A stretch of DNA of 64,000 nucleotides from Saprospiraceae bacterium (lineage in GTDB: Bacteria; Bacteroidota; Bacteroidia; Chitinophagales; Saprospiraceae), in contig JADKAS010000005.1 of NCBI GenBank assembly GCA_016715245.1, positions 124,001 through 188,000 of the forward strand, given 5' to 3'. Below, in pieces: positions 9,363-19,104 of the stretch. The position numbers and the translations under genes were made by a program. The notes beneath the pieces were generated by a model, which worked only from the letters and a program-made list of their open reading frames with translations, had not been told where the DNA came from and did no database searches. Position 1 is the first letter of the stretch, and each line of letters opens with the position of its first letter.

Positions 9363-9363
9363 T

Positions 9364-9873
9364 ATGTCAGCGTTGTCCAAAGAGCAGCAGGAATTATTTG
9401 AATTTTTTCCTGAAACAGAACTTCCTCTGATGTTATCTCAGGACCATATTCTGGAATTTTCCAAAATAAATGCTCCCTTCCCTCAAAAATTTATTGAGGA
9501 AGTTTTGCTGAAGTGGGAAACTGAAATTGATGAATACACTGAGTTTTTACCCTGTTTTTCTCTCCCGGTTCAAGAAAACTACCTCCCCTTGATATATTGG
9601 AAAGGAGGTCTGATGAAATACGAATTTATACTTGTTACTGTTAATAAATCAGGCCAACTCATAAGCAGAAAACCCATAGCTTCAACGATAGCAGAAGGTT
9701 CGATTATCAAACAATCTGCCGCATATATTGATGAGGAATTACAAATAACCATCATTGCAGGTCAAAACGCTGATGGTTCATTGTATGATTCATCTTTGTC
9801 TCAAAAATTCAGTATGGAAATACTATATAATGGGGAAATAGTGTTACTTTTGGACGATAATTTCAACCTGTAA
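9364..9873 (+). CDS. Hypothetical protein between nadC and rnr
   Basis: A 169-aa soluble protein without signal peptide or membrane segment, and not recognised. It is acidic and begins MSALSKEQQELFEFFPETEL. The region VQENYLPLIYWKGGLMKYEF then EFILVTVNKSGQLI looks like a beta-rich domain, and the end EILYNGEIVLLLDDNFNL resembles edge strands. The ATG lies one base after the nadC stop, and the RNase R reading region begins one base after its own stop, so it is embedded in an operon. That context suggests a housekeeping role but does not define one. Confidence 0.75.
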   Translation: MSALSKEQQELFEFFPETELPLMLSQDHILEFSKINAPFPQKFIEEVLLKWETEIDEYTEFLPCFSLPVQENYLPLIYWKGGLMKYEFILVTVNKSGQLISRKPIASTIAEGSIIKQSAAYIDEELQITIIAGQNADGSLYDSSLSQKFSMEILYNGEIVLLLDDNFNL

Positions 9874-9944
9874 CATGTTGCGTAAACCACGCCAGTTAAA
9901 AAGTGAAGAATTGCAAATCCAGATTCTGAAACTTTTATCCAAAA

Positions 9945-12014
9945 ATGCCAGTAAAAAGTTTTGACACTTATCAGATTTCAAGAAAGATTAATGTTTCAAA
10001 CCCTCCTTCTTCTATTCAGGAAGAACTGAATAAATTAGTCACAAAAGGATTGGTCATTAAAACCAAAACAGGAATTTACAGAATTAACAGTGCTCAAAAA
10101 ACTTCATCCGATACAAAATCCTTTTTTCAGGGTTATGTGGATATGACAAGATCTGGAGCTGCTTATATCACCAATACAGATGCAAGGGAGGATATTTATG
10201 TAGCTCCCAATTATATTTCAGGAGCTCTCCACAAAGATTTGGTCAAGGTTGAAATAATAAAAAAATTAAGAAACCGGAGATTAGAAGGGAAAATTGTCGA
10301 AATTGTAGAAAGAAGTATCAGTCAGGTTATCGGTACCCTGACCATATATGATAATTATGCAACAGTCAAGGTCGATTATCCAAAAAATTTTCCGGAAGTT
10401 AATGTACAACTGAATGAAATCAAACAAACCAACTCTGGTTCTTTTGTAAAAGTTGAAATTACAAATTGGGGGAAAGGACAAAATAAAGCCATTTGGGGTA
10501 AAATCATTTCCGTACTGAATAAAGAGGATGAAAATGAAATTGCCATGCAGAATATTCTGCTGAGTAATGGTTTTGAAATTGAATTTTCAGAAGAAGTATT
10601 GAAAGAAACTAAAAATTTACATCTGAAAATCAATGTTGCCGAAACACAAAAAAGACGGGATTTCAGAGAGAAAATATGTTTTACCATCGACCCTTTGACT
10701 GCCAAAGATTTTGACGACGCCCTTTCTTTGCATCAACTTGAAAACGGTCATTTTGAAATCGGCATTCATATTGCGGATGTTACTCATTTTCTGGATGAAA
10801 ATTCAGAACTGGATAAAGAAGCCTTTACGAGATCAACCTCTGTGTATATTGCAGACAGAGTTTGTCCAATGTTGCCGGAAGAATTGTCCAATCATCTTTG
10901 TTCACTGACGCCCAATGAAGATAAATACACATTCTCAGCCGTTTTTGAAATGGATGAGGAAGGCAGGATATTTAATGAGTGGTTTGGAAAAACAATCATT
11001 CATTCCTGCAGGCGATTTACCTATGAAGAGGCACAGGAAAGAATAGAAAATGAGGAAGGTGATTATGCAAATGAAATAAATCTGCTTAATCATATCGCAA
11101 AAAAATTGCGAAAAATTCGATTTGACAACGGTTCGATCAGTTTTGAATCAGACGAGGTTCAATTTGTGTACGATACTCATATGGTTCCCCTGGAAATCAA
11201 AATCAGGGAACGAAAAGATGCCCATATGCTGGTGGAAGATTTTATGCTTCTTGCCAATAAAAAAGTAGCTGAATATATGTATAAGCTTGCCACCCCAGCC
11301 ATACCTTACATTTACAGAATTCACGACTTACCCAATCCCGAAAAACTATCGGATTTTGCAGATTATGCAAAAGAACTGGGTTTTACATTTTATGGTAAAA
11401 CACCATCCTCCATCACGGATTCATTTAATCGCCTTGCCAAAGAAATCTCAGAAAATGAAACCCTGAAGTTACTTGAACCTATGGCAATACGCACCATGTC
11501 AAAAGCTGAATATTCCCCGCATAATATAGGCCATTACGGTTTGGGATTTGATTTTTACACACATTTTACTTCACCAATAAGGAGGTATGCTGATGTAATT
11601 GCCCACAGAGTTTTATATAAAAATCTGGAAGGGTCTTTCCGGGCAGATCTTAAAGATCTTGAGCAAAAAACGAAACACATTTCACTTCAGGAAAGAAAAG
11701 CCATGGATGCTGAAAGGGAATCCATTAAATACAAACTAGTGGAATATATGTCTTTCCATATAGGGGAAAAATATGAAGGTGTTGTTTCCGGAATGATTGA
11801 AAAGGGTATTTTTATTGAAATACTGGAAACCAAAGCAGAAGGATTTATACCTTTTGATGATTTACCGGGAACTTATGTACTTGCTGAAAATAAGTTTCGT
11901 GCCTGGGAAAAAAGGGGGAAGGATGACTTTTACATCGGTAAAAAAATATGGGTGATGGTACTTGACGCTAATAAAAACACTCAGAAAATTCAGTTGAAAA
12001 TAATGACTAACTGA
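9945..12014 (+). CDS. rnr: Ribonuclease R (RNB-family 3'-5' exoribonuclease), start region frameshifted
   Basis: Degrades structured RNA from the 3' end. Order of domains: cold-shock/OB segments from about residue 35 (FFQGYVDMTRSGAAYITN), the RNB catalytic domain from about 250 (TIDPLTAKDFDDALSL with its metal-binding aspartates, then HIADVTHFL), YSPHNIGHYGLGFDFYTHFT, SPIRRYADVIAHR, and a C-terminal S1 domain (YEGVVSGMIEKGIFIEI). The ATG at 9945 gives 689 aa, but a better N-terminus lies in another frame: ATG at 9875 reads MLRKPRQLKSEELQIQILKL and on to SKNASKKF before TGA. Dropping one A from the A run at 9953-9957 joins it in frame (SKNASKSFDTYQIS), completing the N-terminal helix-turn-helix. 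True length is therefore about 718 aa. Confidence 0.93.
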   Translation: MPVKSFDTYQISRKINVSNPPSSIQEELNKLVTKGLVIKTKTGIYRINSAQKTSSDTKSFFQGYVDMTRSGAAYITNTDAREDIYVAPNYISGALHKDLVKVEIIKKLRNRRLEGKIVEIVERSISQVIGTLTIYDNYATVKVDYPKNFPEVNVQLNEIKQTNSGSFVKVEITNWGKGQNKAIWGKIISVLNKEDENEIAMQNILLSNGFEIEFSEEVLKETKNLHLKINVAETQKRRDFREKICFTIDPLTAKDFDDALSLHQLENGHFEIGIHIADVTHFLDENSELDKEAFTRSTSVYIADRVCPMLPEELSNHLCSLTPNEDKYTFSAVFEMDEEGRIFNEWFGKTIIHSCRRFTYEEAQERIENEEGDYANEINLLNHIAKKLRKIRFDNGSISFESDEVQFVYDTHMVPLEIKIRERKDAHMLVEDFMLLANKKVAEYMYKLATPAIPYIYRIHDLPNPEKLSDFADYAKELGFTFYGKTPSSITDSFNRLAKEISENETLKLLEPMAIRTMSKAEYSPHNIGHYGLGFDFYTHFTSPIRRYADVIAHRVLYKNLEGSFRADLKDLEQKTKHISLQERKAMDAERESIKYKLVEYMSFHIGEKYEGVVSGMIEKGIFIEILETKAEGFIPFDDLPGTYVLAENKFRAWEKRGKDDFYIGKKIWVMVLDANKNTQKIQLKIMTN

Positions 12015-12102
12015 TGTCTTTACGACCAAAAAAAATCTAAGATTTTTGGCATAAATATTGTAACATATTAATATATTGTTTAATGTGTAAAATGTTTATA
12101 AT

Positions 12103-13455
12103 ATGCGGACTTCAATGCATTTCCTGATTATCTTTGGAATTTTTATTCTATTATCTTCCTGTTCTTCGGACAATGACAGCAACCCGATCGTCCAGGATAT
12201 TGATAAAGATTTGGTTTCCTTATTAAAATCTCAATCTCCAACTTCGTCTGTAGACTATTTTTTACTTCCTGATTCAGAAGATTATCATAAGATACCTCAG
12301 GACCCCAAAAATCCTATTACCAGAGCCAAAGTAACCCTTGGAAGTTTTTTATTTCATGAAACCGGATTATCTTCGGATGCCAAGGATCCCAGAATGGCAG
12401 GTACCTTTTCCTGTGCTTCCTGTCACCATGCTTCGGCAGGTTTTCAGGCCGGAACGTTGCAAGGTATTGGGGAAGGAGGATTTGGTTTTGGTAGAAAGGG
12501 AGAAAGCAGAAGACCTAAAACAGATATTGCCGACCATGATGTTCAACCCATCAGGTCTCCATCTGCCATGAACGGAGCCTATCAAAAAAATCAATTGTGG
12601 AACGGACAATTTGGTGCCACCGCCTTAAATAAAGGAACAGAAAGTCAATGGAAAGCCGGAACCCCGATTGAAACCAATTTTCTTGGTTATGAAGGTTTGG
12701 AAATCCAGGCAATCGCAGGTATGGGTGTTCACCGACTCAATATCAACGATCAGATCCTCAACAACTCAACCTATAAAAAATTATTTGACGATGCTTTTCC
12801 AAATGTACCGGTTGATAAAAGATATACAAAAGAATTTGCCGGATTGGCCATTGCCGCTTATGAAAGAACGCTTCTTGCAAATGAAGCAGGGTTCCAAAAG
12901 TTTTTAAGAGGAAATACATATGCTATGCGAGAAAATGAAAAAAGAGGCGCTATGTTATTTTTCGGCAAAGCAAATTGTAACGCTTGTCATACAGGTCCCG
13001 CTTTAAACAGCATGAATTTTTACGCACTTGGGCTTTCAGATCTTGTTGATTGTCCTGAGCCTACGTTAAAAACAAAACCTGTTGATGCTGCTCATTTAGG
13101 CCGGGGTGGATTTACCGGAAAAAAAGAAGACGAATACAAATTTAAAGTTCCTCAATTATACAATCTCAAAGATTCGCCATTTTTAGGACATGGCTCAAGT
13201 CACAGAACTATAAGACAGGTCATTCAGTATAAAAACAATGCTATTCCTGAAAACAGCAAAGTCCCCGCTTCTCAACTTGATCCCTTATTCGTCAAACTTG
13301 GCCTTTCTGAAGAGGAAATCAGCGATCTTGAGGCTTTTCTGAGCCAAAGCTTGCATGATTATAACCTTAACAGGTATGTTCCGAGTTCTTTGCCTACCGG
13401 CTTATGTTTCCCGAATGCGGATATACAGTCAAGAATTGATCTCAATTGTAATTAA
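12103..13455 (+). CDS. Di-haem cytochrome c peroxidase / MauG-family lipoprotein
   Basis: A 450-aa exported electron-transfer protein that probably reduces hydrogen peroxide or carries out MauG-like oxidation in the periplasm. The N-terminus MRTSMHFLIIFGIFILLSSC ends in a lipobox, so it is probably membrane-anchored. Two haem c sites are visible: CASCHH in SCASCHHASAGFQAG near residue 105, and CNACHTGPAL near residue 300. The segment LGSFLFHETGLSSD before the first site and IRQVIQYKN near the C-terminus are family features. It stands alone between rnr and the dnaN promoter and is followed by a strong terminator at 13563. Confidence 0.9.
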   Translation: MRTSMHFLIIFGIFILLSSCSSDNDSNPIVQDIDKDLVSLLKSQSPTSSVDYFLLPDSEDYHKIPQDPKNPITRAKVTLGSFLFHETGLSSDAKDPRMAGTFSCASCHHASAGFQAGTLQGIGEGGFGFGRKGESRRPKTDIADHDVQPIRSPSAMNGAYQKNQLWNGQFGATALNKGTESQWKAGTPIETNFLGYEGLEIQAIAGMGVHRLNINDQILNNSTYKKLFDDAFPNVPVDKRYTKEFAGLAIAAYERTLLANEAGFQKFLRGNTYAMRENEKRGAMLFFGKANCNACHTGPALNSMNFYALGLSDLVDCPEPTLKTKPVDAAHLGRGGFTGKKEDEYKFKVPQLYNLKDSPFLGHGSSHRTIRQVIQYKNNAIPENSKVPASQLDPLFVKLGLSEEEISDLEAFLSQSLHDYNLNRYVPSSLPTGLCFPNADIQSRIDLNCN

Positions 13456-13562
13456 TCCGTGATGTTAAGGAAACCTGGCTGATACAGGTCTGGTTCTTAT
13501 TTAAGTAATATATTGTAAATTGAATAGTTTTCTGTTGTGATATAATATTAAGGTTAATACGT

Positions 13563-13595
13563 GAAAAGGATTCGAAAAAATTTCGAATCCTTTTC
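13563..13595 (+). terminator. Rho-independent terminator after the cytochrome peroxidase gene
   Basis: A perfect 15-bp inverted repeat, GAAAAGGATTCGAAA and its complement, separated by three A bases and followed by a T-rich tract. It lies 107 bases after the peroxidase stop and before the dnaN promoter. Confidence 0.85.
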
Positions 13596-13621
13596 TTTTT
13601 CCTTCTATTCCTGTTTTAATC

Positions 13622-13652
13622 TTTGCATTTTTCCTTTTTATCATTACCTTTG
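13622..13652 (+). promoter_or_regulatory. Full Bacteroidota promoter for dnaN-nadD-porZ
   Basis: TTTG at 13622-13625, a 19-base spacer, then TACCTTTG at 13645-13652: both the -33 and the -7 consensus with normal spacing. It lies 48 bases before the preferred dnaN start. It also shows that the in-frame ATG at 13623, which falls inside the promoter, is not the start. Confidence 0.75.
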
Positions 13653-13700
13653 CACCTTATTCACTGGAACATTTTTTTACATAATTATTCAAATAATACA

Positions 13701-14822
13701 ATGAAATTTGAAGTTTCGTCATCAGAATTACTTAAACATCTGAATATAGCTGCTGGAGCCATAGGTTCAAATCCGGTAATTCCTGTCATGGAAGATTTTT
13801 TATTTGATATTGTCAATAATAAACTTACCATTACCACTACCAATCTTGAAACCACGATTATTACCACTATGGAAGTTCTTTCCGAACAAGACGGAAGAAT
13901 AGCCATTCCTGCAAAAATGTTACTTGAAACCCTGAAAGCTTTGCCGGAACAACCGATAACCTTTACCATTGATGATGAAACCAATGGTATTACGATTTTG
14001 TCTTCTTTTGGAAAATACAAATTGGCAGGGGATTCTCCTGAAGACTTCCCAACGCCCCCTTCTGATGAAGATACAGAAAGTCTGACATTAAAAGCAAAAA
14101 AAGTGCTCAAAGGTATTACTAATACTATTTTTGCCACCAGCAATGATGACATTCGTCTTGCGATGACCGGAGTGTTATTTCAGATTGATTTTAATAAAAT
14201 AAATATTGTTGCAACTGATGCACACAAATTGGTAAAATATACAGTTGCTAATTTAAAAACCGATATAGCCGCTTCATTAATCATACCCAAAAAAGGATTA
14301 ATGCTCGTAAAAAACTCATTAACAGAAGATGAAGACGTTCATATCGGCTTCAATAAAACAAATGTGTTTTTTACCATGGGAAAAACAAGGATTGCCTGCA
14401 GGTTGATAGATGCCAAATATCCTGACTATAATGCCGTCATTCCTGTTGATAATCCAAATGAAGTTTTAATCAACCGCAAAGATTTTTTGAATTCTTTAAA
14501 AAGAACGGCCATTTACGCCAATAAATCCACCTATCAGATTGTATTGAATCTTGCTGAGGGCAGTATGACCGTTTCCGCTCAGGACCTTGATTTTTCAAAT
14601 GAAGCTACGGAACAACTCTCCTGCGAGTTTAATGCAGAGCCCATGACGATTGGTTTTAACGGTAAGTTTTTATTGGAAATACTCTCTGTTTTGGAAAGTG
14701 ACGAAGTGAAACTGTTATTGTCCACACCAACAAGGGCCGGATTAATTGTTCCTGCACAAGAGGATGCGGATGAAGTCCTGGTGATGTTACTTATGCCTGT
14801 CATGACAACTCAGACATATTAA
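13701..14822 (+). CDS. dnaN: DNA polymerase III beta subunit (sliding clamp)
   Basis: The ring-shaped processivity clamp of the replicase. From ATG 13701 (MKFEVSSSELLKHLNIAAGA) it has 373 aa, the normal length. The first domain shows PVMEDFLFDIVNNKLTITTT; the middle domain has the AMTGVLFQ segment and ATDAHKLV; the end has the classic PVMTTQTY C-terminus beside the hydrophobic pocket that binds partner proteins. An in-frame ATG at 13623 would add 26 residues without homology and lies in the promoter, so it is rejected. nadD follows 37 bases later. Confidence 0.97.
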   Translation: MKFEVSSSELLKHLNIAAGAIGSNPVIPVMEDFLFDIVNNKLTITTTNLETTIITTMEVLSEQDGRIAIPAKMLLETLKALPEQPITFTIDDETNGITILSSFGKYKLAGDSPEDFPTPPSDEDTESLTLKAKKVLKGITNTIFATSNDDIRLAMTGVLFQIDFNKINIVATDAHKLVKYTVANLKTDIAASLIIPKKGLMLVKNSLTEDEDVHIGFNKTNVFFTMGKTRIACRLIDAKYPDYNAVIPVDNPNEVLINRKDFLNSLKRTAIYANKSTYQIVLNLAEGSMTVSAQDLDFSNEATEQLSCEFNAEPMTIGFNGKFLLEILSVLESDEVKLLLSTPTRAGLIVPAQEDADEVLVMLLMPVMTTQTY

Positions 14823-14859
14823 AATTTTCTAAACTTTTGCTGATCTTAAATAAATTACT

Positions 14860-15447
14860 ATGAAGATTGGCTTATTTTTTGGCTCTTTTAATCCGATTCA
14901 CATCGGACATTTAATTATTGCTGATTATATTGCCCAATTTACTGATCTGACGGAAGTTTGGCTTGTTGTGTCACCGCAGAACCCTCTCAAACAAAAAAAC
15001 AGTCTGGCAAAGGACCACGACAGACTCCATCTTGCCACAATAGCTACCGAAAACAACCCCAGACTGAAGGTTTCATCAATTGAATTTACCTTGCCTAAAC
15101 CATCTTATACTATTGATACACTTGTATACCTGAAAGAAAAATATCCGGATAAAACGTTTACCCTTATTATGGGAAGTGACAACATTCAAAGTATCAATAA
15201 ATGGAAAAATTTTGAAAAGTTACTTGAAGATTATGACATTCTGGTGTATAATCGTCAGGGTTACGACCAGATAAACCCTGATTATTTAAAAAGAGTACAC
15301 TTTGTTGATGCTCCACTTCTCCATCTTTCCTCAACTATGATCAGGGAAAGAATTTCACAGGGAAAATCCATTCAATATCTGGTTCCTGATGTGGTATTTC
15401 ATTATCTGGAAAATAGCAACCTTTACAAAACAAAGAAAAAAACCTGA
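14860..15447 (+). CDS. nadD: Nicotinate-nucleotide adenylyltransferase
   Basis: Transfers AMP from ATP to nicotinate mononucleotide, giving deamido-NAD, in the cytoplasm. The 195-aa protein opens with GLFFGSFNPIHIGHLIIADY, the nucleotidyltransferase signature with the HxGH motif. TLIMGSDNIQSINKWKNFEK is the NadD-specific nucleotide-binding segment, and SSTMIRERISQGKSIQYLVP is the C-terminal ISSTxIR motif. It sits between dnaN and porZ on the same strand, with nadC and nadE on the same contig. Confidence 0.96.
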   Translation: MKIGLFFGSFNPIHIGHLIIADYIAQFTDLTEVWLVVSPQNPLKQKNSLAKDHDRLHLATIATENNPRLKVSSIEFTLPKPSYTIDTLVYLKEKYPDKTFTLIMGSDNIQSINKWKNFEKLLEDYDILVYNRQGYDQINPDYLKRVHFVDAPLLHLSSTMIRERISQGKSIQYLVPDVVFHYLENSNLYKTKKKT

Positions 15448-15519
15448 ATAAAGCCTTATTTGTCCCATTTAAACAATAAATATTCCTCTTTTTACCTTAA
15501 TGGAATACAATTCAGAAAT

Positions 15520-17841
15520 ATGCCAAAAAAGATAGTTTTATTTTTAGTTTTTACCTTTCTTTCCTACTTCCTTTCCGCACAATCTGAAATACCGATCGGA
15601 GTTTGGAAATCACATCTTGCCTATAAAGAAGGATTTTGGGTAGCCGAAAGTGAAAACAATATATTTTATGCCGCTTCCAAAGGTTTATTGATTATAAATA
15701 AAGAAGACAACTCTACCCGGTTTTTATCAAAAGAAGATGGTCTCTCCAGCGTAAATATCAGTCGTCTGATTTTTGATAAAAGCAACGATCAGCTTATTAT
15801 ATTATATACTGATAGTAATATTGATATACTTTCTGATAATGATGAAGTTATTAATATTCCTTCGATAAAAGACAACCGAACCATCATAGGAAGCAAATCA
15901 ATAAATGATTTCCAGATTGTTGATAATGAAATTGCCTATCTCGCCACTGATTTTGGAATACTTTCGTTCAATCTAAAGAAACTTGAATTTATTAATACCA
16001 CTTTTACTCCTTTTTCTATAAATGGGGTAACTGCGTTAAATAAAGCTATTTTTGTCTCTACCGACAGCAGTATTTTTTTTATCAGTCTTAAAGATTCAAA
16101 TCCTGCTGATTTTGGAAGATGGAAAAAAATGAGTTCTGCTTTCGGGTTAAAAGAAAATTATAAAGCACAACAAATCGCTACCTTTAATAATCTACTTTTT
16201 GTAAATATTAACGATACTATTTTTTCAGGAAATGGTATAGGTAATTTTGAAAAAAAATACACCCCTGAACTGGGATTTGATATCAATTTTCTTTCACCGG
16301 GAAATCAGTATTTGATCATTGGCAACAGAAATTTTTCGAACAATCGTAGTAAAATTGATTATGTTGACAAAGATCTGAATGTAAAGTCGGGTAATCAAAC
16401 CTGCCTCGCGAGAATTCGATTTGCTTTGGAGGATTCTAATGGGAAAATCTGGTTTGCAGACGAATGGAGTCCTTTTAAATATTCAGATAAAATAACCGAT
16501 GGTTGTGCAACTTTTGATTATAATTCTCCATTGGGAAATCAAAGCGGCGAAATATACTTTAAAGGTGAAACGGTTTATTTAGCTGGTGGTGGTATTACGG
16601 AAGATTACCAAAATCCATCCGGAAGTTATGGTTTTTATAAATATGAAGACAAGGTTTGGACAAATTATTTAAATGAAAATTTTCCTGAAATCGGGCAATA
16701 TGACATGGCTTATATTCAGACCGTAGTTCCCAATCAAAAAAACAACGACATTGTCATTGGCAGTTTTTGGAACGGATTTATGAAGTGGGATACTAAAGAA
16801 GGAACGGTGGAACATTTTAATAAAAATAATACCAATCGGATATTATTGCCCAGAATTGGAGACACTTTACGAACCAGAATCCCGTTTATGGTGTATGACA
16901 ATGATCAAAACTTATGGATATGTAATTATGGTGCGCCAAAACCATTGGTAGTATTGACGAAGGAAGGAGAATGGCAGAATTTTTCATTGTCAGGTAATAC
17001 CAACATTGCAAAAATGACGATTGACAGAAATAAAAATAAATGGATGTCCATTCAGGGTGTAAGTAACGGTCTGGTTGTTTTTAATGAAGGGGATGATTTT
17101 TTTGACACCAGTGATGACAAAATCCGTTATATAACTTCTGCAAACAGTGAAATTGAAGCCAACAAGGTACACACTGTTTTTATGGATCTGAACGGAAGTA
17201 TCTGGGTCGGTACTTCAGAAGGTCCTGTCATTTTTGATTGTCCGGATCCCTTTTCAGCAAATTGTACAGGTACCACCAGAAAGGTAATTGAAGATGGAAT
17301 TCCAGCCATATTATTAAAAACAGAAGAAATATTAAGTATTGCGACGGATGGTGCAAACAGAAAATGGCTAGGAACTAAAAACGGTATTTTTGTGCTTTCA
17401 CCTTCCGGAGATACATTAATAACTAAATACGATATTAAAAATTCTCCTCTTCTGGACAATACCGTCAGGTATCTCGCTTTCAATGGTGTAAGCGGCGAAA
17501 TGTGGATTTCTTCCAACAACGGAATTCAGAGTTTCAGAACCACCACTACCACTGGTGGCAAGACACATGGAGAAGTAAATGTTTTTCCTAATCCTGTAAG
17601 ACCTGAATATGATGGTTTGATTGCCATAAAAGGTCTTGTCAGAGATGCTAATGTAAAAATAACAGATATCAGCGGCAGGCTTGTTTACGAAACAACCGCA
17701 GAAGGTGGGCAGGCAATCTGGAATGCAAAAGATTATACAGGGTTAAGAGTAAAAAGTGGTGTTTACCTGGTTTTTTCTACAAGCCAGGAATTACTTGATT
17801 CTCCAGAAACACTGGTGACAAAAATACTTGTTATGAATTAA
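15520..17841 (+). CDS. porZ: PorZ-like beta-propeller protein with T9SS sorting domain
   Basis: Starting at ATG 15520 (MPKKIVLFLVFTFLSYFLSA, a signal peptide) it is 773 aa, close to P. gingivalis PorZ (776 aa). An upstream in-frame ATG at 15460 would hide the signal peptide. The body contains propeller blades of the two-component-regulator type, for example EGFWVAESENNIFYAASKGL, IWVGTSEGPVIF, KWLGTKNGIFVLS and MWISSNNGIQSF. The last 90 residues are a type A sorting domain: VFPNPVRPEYDG, KITDISGRLVYE, RVKSGVYLVF. PorZ is a surface T9SS component that, with the sortase PorU, attaches cargo to A-LPS. The symbol rests on architecture and length, so a generic propeller protein remains possible. 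Confidence 0.78.
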   Translation: MPKKIVLFLVFTFLSYFLSAQSEIPIGVWKSHLAYKEGFWVAESENNIFYAASKGLLIINKEDNSTRFLSKEDGLSSVNISRLIFDKSNDQLIILYTDSNIDILSDNDEVINIPSIKDNRTIIGSKSINDFQIVDNEIAYLATDFGILSFNLKKLEFINTTFTPFSINGVTALNKAIFVSTDSSIFFISLKDSNPADFGRWKKMSSAFGLKENYKAQQIATFNNLLFVNINDTIFSGNGIGNFEKKYTPELGFDINFLSPGNQYLIIGNRNFSNNRSKIDYVDKDLNVKSGNQTCLARIRFALEDSNGKIWFADEWSPFKYSDKITDGCATFDYNSPLGNQSGEIYFKGETVYLAGGGITEDYQNPSGSYGFYKYEDKVWTNYLNENFPEIGQYDMAYIQTVVPNQKNNDIVIGSFWNGFMKWDTKEGTVEHFNKNNTNRILLPRIGDTLRTRIPFMVYDNDQNLWICNYGAPKPLVVLTKEGEWQNFSLSGNTNIAKMTIDRNKNKWMSIQGVSNGLVVFNEGDDFFDTSDDKIRYITSANSEIEANKVHTVFMDLNGSIWVGTSEGPVIFDCPDPFSANCTGTTRKVIEDGIPAILLKTEEILSIATDGANRKWLGTKNGIFVLSPSGDTLITKYDIKNSPLLDNTVRYLAFNGVSGEMWISSNNGIQSFRTTTTTGGKTHGEVNVFPNPVRPEYDGLIAIKGLVRDANVKITDISGRLVYETTAEGGQAIWNAKDYTGLRVKSGVYLVFSTSQELLDSPETLVTKILVMN

Positions 17842-19096
17842 ATTCTTCTGAAAGAATCTTTACAAATCGATATACATCCATAAATGAATTATAAAGAGGT
17901 ACTGGCGCTATACGTATTACGTCCGGTTCCCTCCAGTCAGCAATGATATTTCTTTTTACCAATGTATTAAACAATGTTTTATCAGGTTTAATCATTCTGA
18001 AGGACAACTGACACCCTCTTTTTTCCGGTTCTCTCGGTGTTATAATCTCGAATCCTTTAATTGCCGAATGATCAAACATTTCAAGTAAAAAAGAAGTCAT
18101 CTGAACCGATTTTATCCTGCAGTTTTTTATTCCTGCTGCACTGAATATTTCAAGAGATGCCCTTATGGGTGTCATCGACAATATGGGAGGGTTACTTAAT
18201 TGCCATCCCTCTGCGCCTTCCATTGGAACAAACGTATTTTCCATTTTAAACCGGATATTTTTATCATGACCCCACCATCCGCTAAATCTAGGCATATCAA
18301 AACGTTTTGAATGTCGTTCATGAACAAAAACGCCCGATAAAGCGCCTGGTCCTGAATTAATATATTTATAATTGCACCAGGCTGCAAAATCTGGTCCATC
18401 GTCGTGCAAGGAAAGATACAAATTTCCTGCTGCATGTGCAAGATCAAATCCAACCACACAACCGGCATTGTGTCCCATTCTGGTTATTTCCCTGATATCA
18501 TATGCCTGTCCTGTATAATAATTCACTCCTCCCAAAAGAATAAGGGCTATCTCATCTCCCTCTTCTTTAAGATACTCTGCGATTTGTTCTGTTGTTATTT
18601 CATACGTACCTGACAAGGGTTTTAACTCTACCAGGGCTGTTTTAGGGTCAAAACCATGAAATAAAATCTGTGATTCTACCGCATACCTGTCCGAAGGAAA
18701 TGGCGAATATTCCAATAAAATTTTAAACCTGGATTTTGTAGGTCTATAAAATGATACCATAAGTAAATGAAGATTTACCGTCAGGCTATTCATCACCACC
18801 ACCTCTTTTGGGAGAGCTCCAACCAGTTCGGCCATATTTTCAGTGAGAAATTCGTGATAGGGCATCCACGGATGTTTTGCATGCAGATGTCCCTCCACTC
18901 CTAGTTTTGACCAATCTGCCAATTCCTCATTTATATATACTGTTGTTTTTTTTGGCATGAGCCCAAGTGAGTTGCCACATAAATAAATACTTTCTTCTCC
19001 GTTTTCATTTTTTGGAATATGAAATTCTGAGCGGAATCCTGAAAGAATATCCTTAGCATCCAATTCCTGTGCCTTTAAAAAATATGTATGCTCCAT
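17831..19096 (-). CDS. kynU: Kynureninase
   Basis: A pyridoxal-phosphate enzyme cleaving kynurenine or 3-hydroxykynurenine to anthranilate or 3-hydroxyanthranilate plus alanine. It has 421 aa. Signatures: IYLCGNSLGLMPKKT at the N-terminus, VVMNSLTVNLHLLMVSFYRP, GFDLAHAAGN with the PLP-contacting aspartate, and AAWCNYKYINSGPGALSGVF, whose lysine is the Schiff-base residue. SGWWGHDKNIRFKM and PPILSMTPIRASL are also family-specific. It starts eight bases after the stop of the ACMSD-like gene, so the two form an operon. Its 3' end overlaps the convergent porZ gene by 11 bases. Confidence 0.97.
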   Translation of the reverse strand: MEHTYFLKAQELDAKDILSGFRSEFHIPKNENGEESIYLCGNSLGLMPKKTTVYINEELADWSKLGVEGHLHAKHPWMPYHEFLTENMAELVGALPKEVVVMNSLTVNLHLLMVSFYRPTKSRFKILLEYSPFPSDRYAVESQILFHGFDPKTALVELKPLSGTYEITTEQIAEYLKEEGDEIALILLGGVNYYTGQAYDIREITRMGHNAGCVVGFDLAHAAGNLYLSLHDDGPDFAAWCNYKYINSGPGALSGVFVHERHSKRFDMPRFSGWWGHDKNIRFKMENTFVPMEGAEGWQLSNPPILSMTPIRASLEIFSAAGIKNCRIKSVQMTSFLLEMFDHSAIKGFEIITPREPEKRGCQLSFRMIKPDKTLFNTLVKRNIIADWREPDVIRIAPVPLYNSFMDVYRFVKILSEEFNS

Positions 19097-19104
19097 CTAA
19101 AAAT

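Noticed and set aside
13623..13700. Earlier start for dnaN giving 399 aa.
   Set aside because: The extra residues overlap a complete TTTG-N19-TACCTTTG promoter and are not part of the clamp fold.
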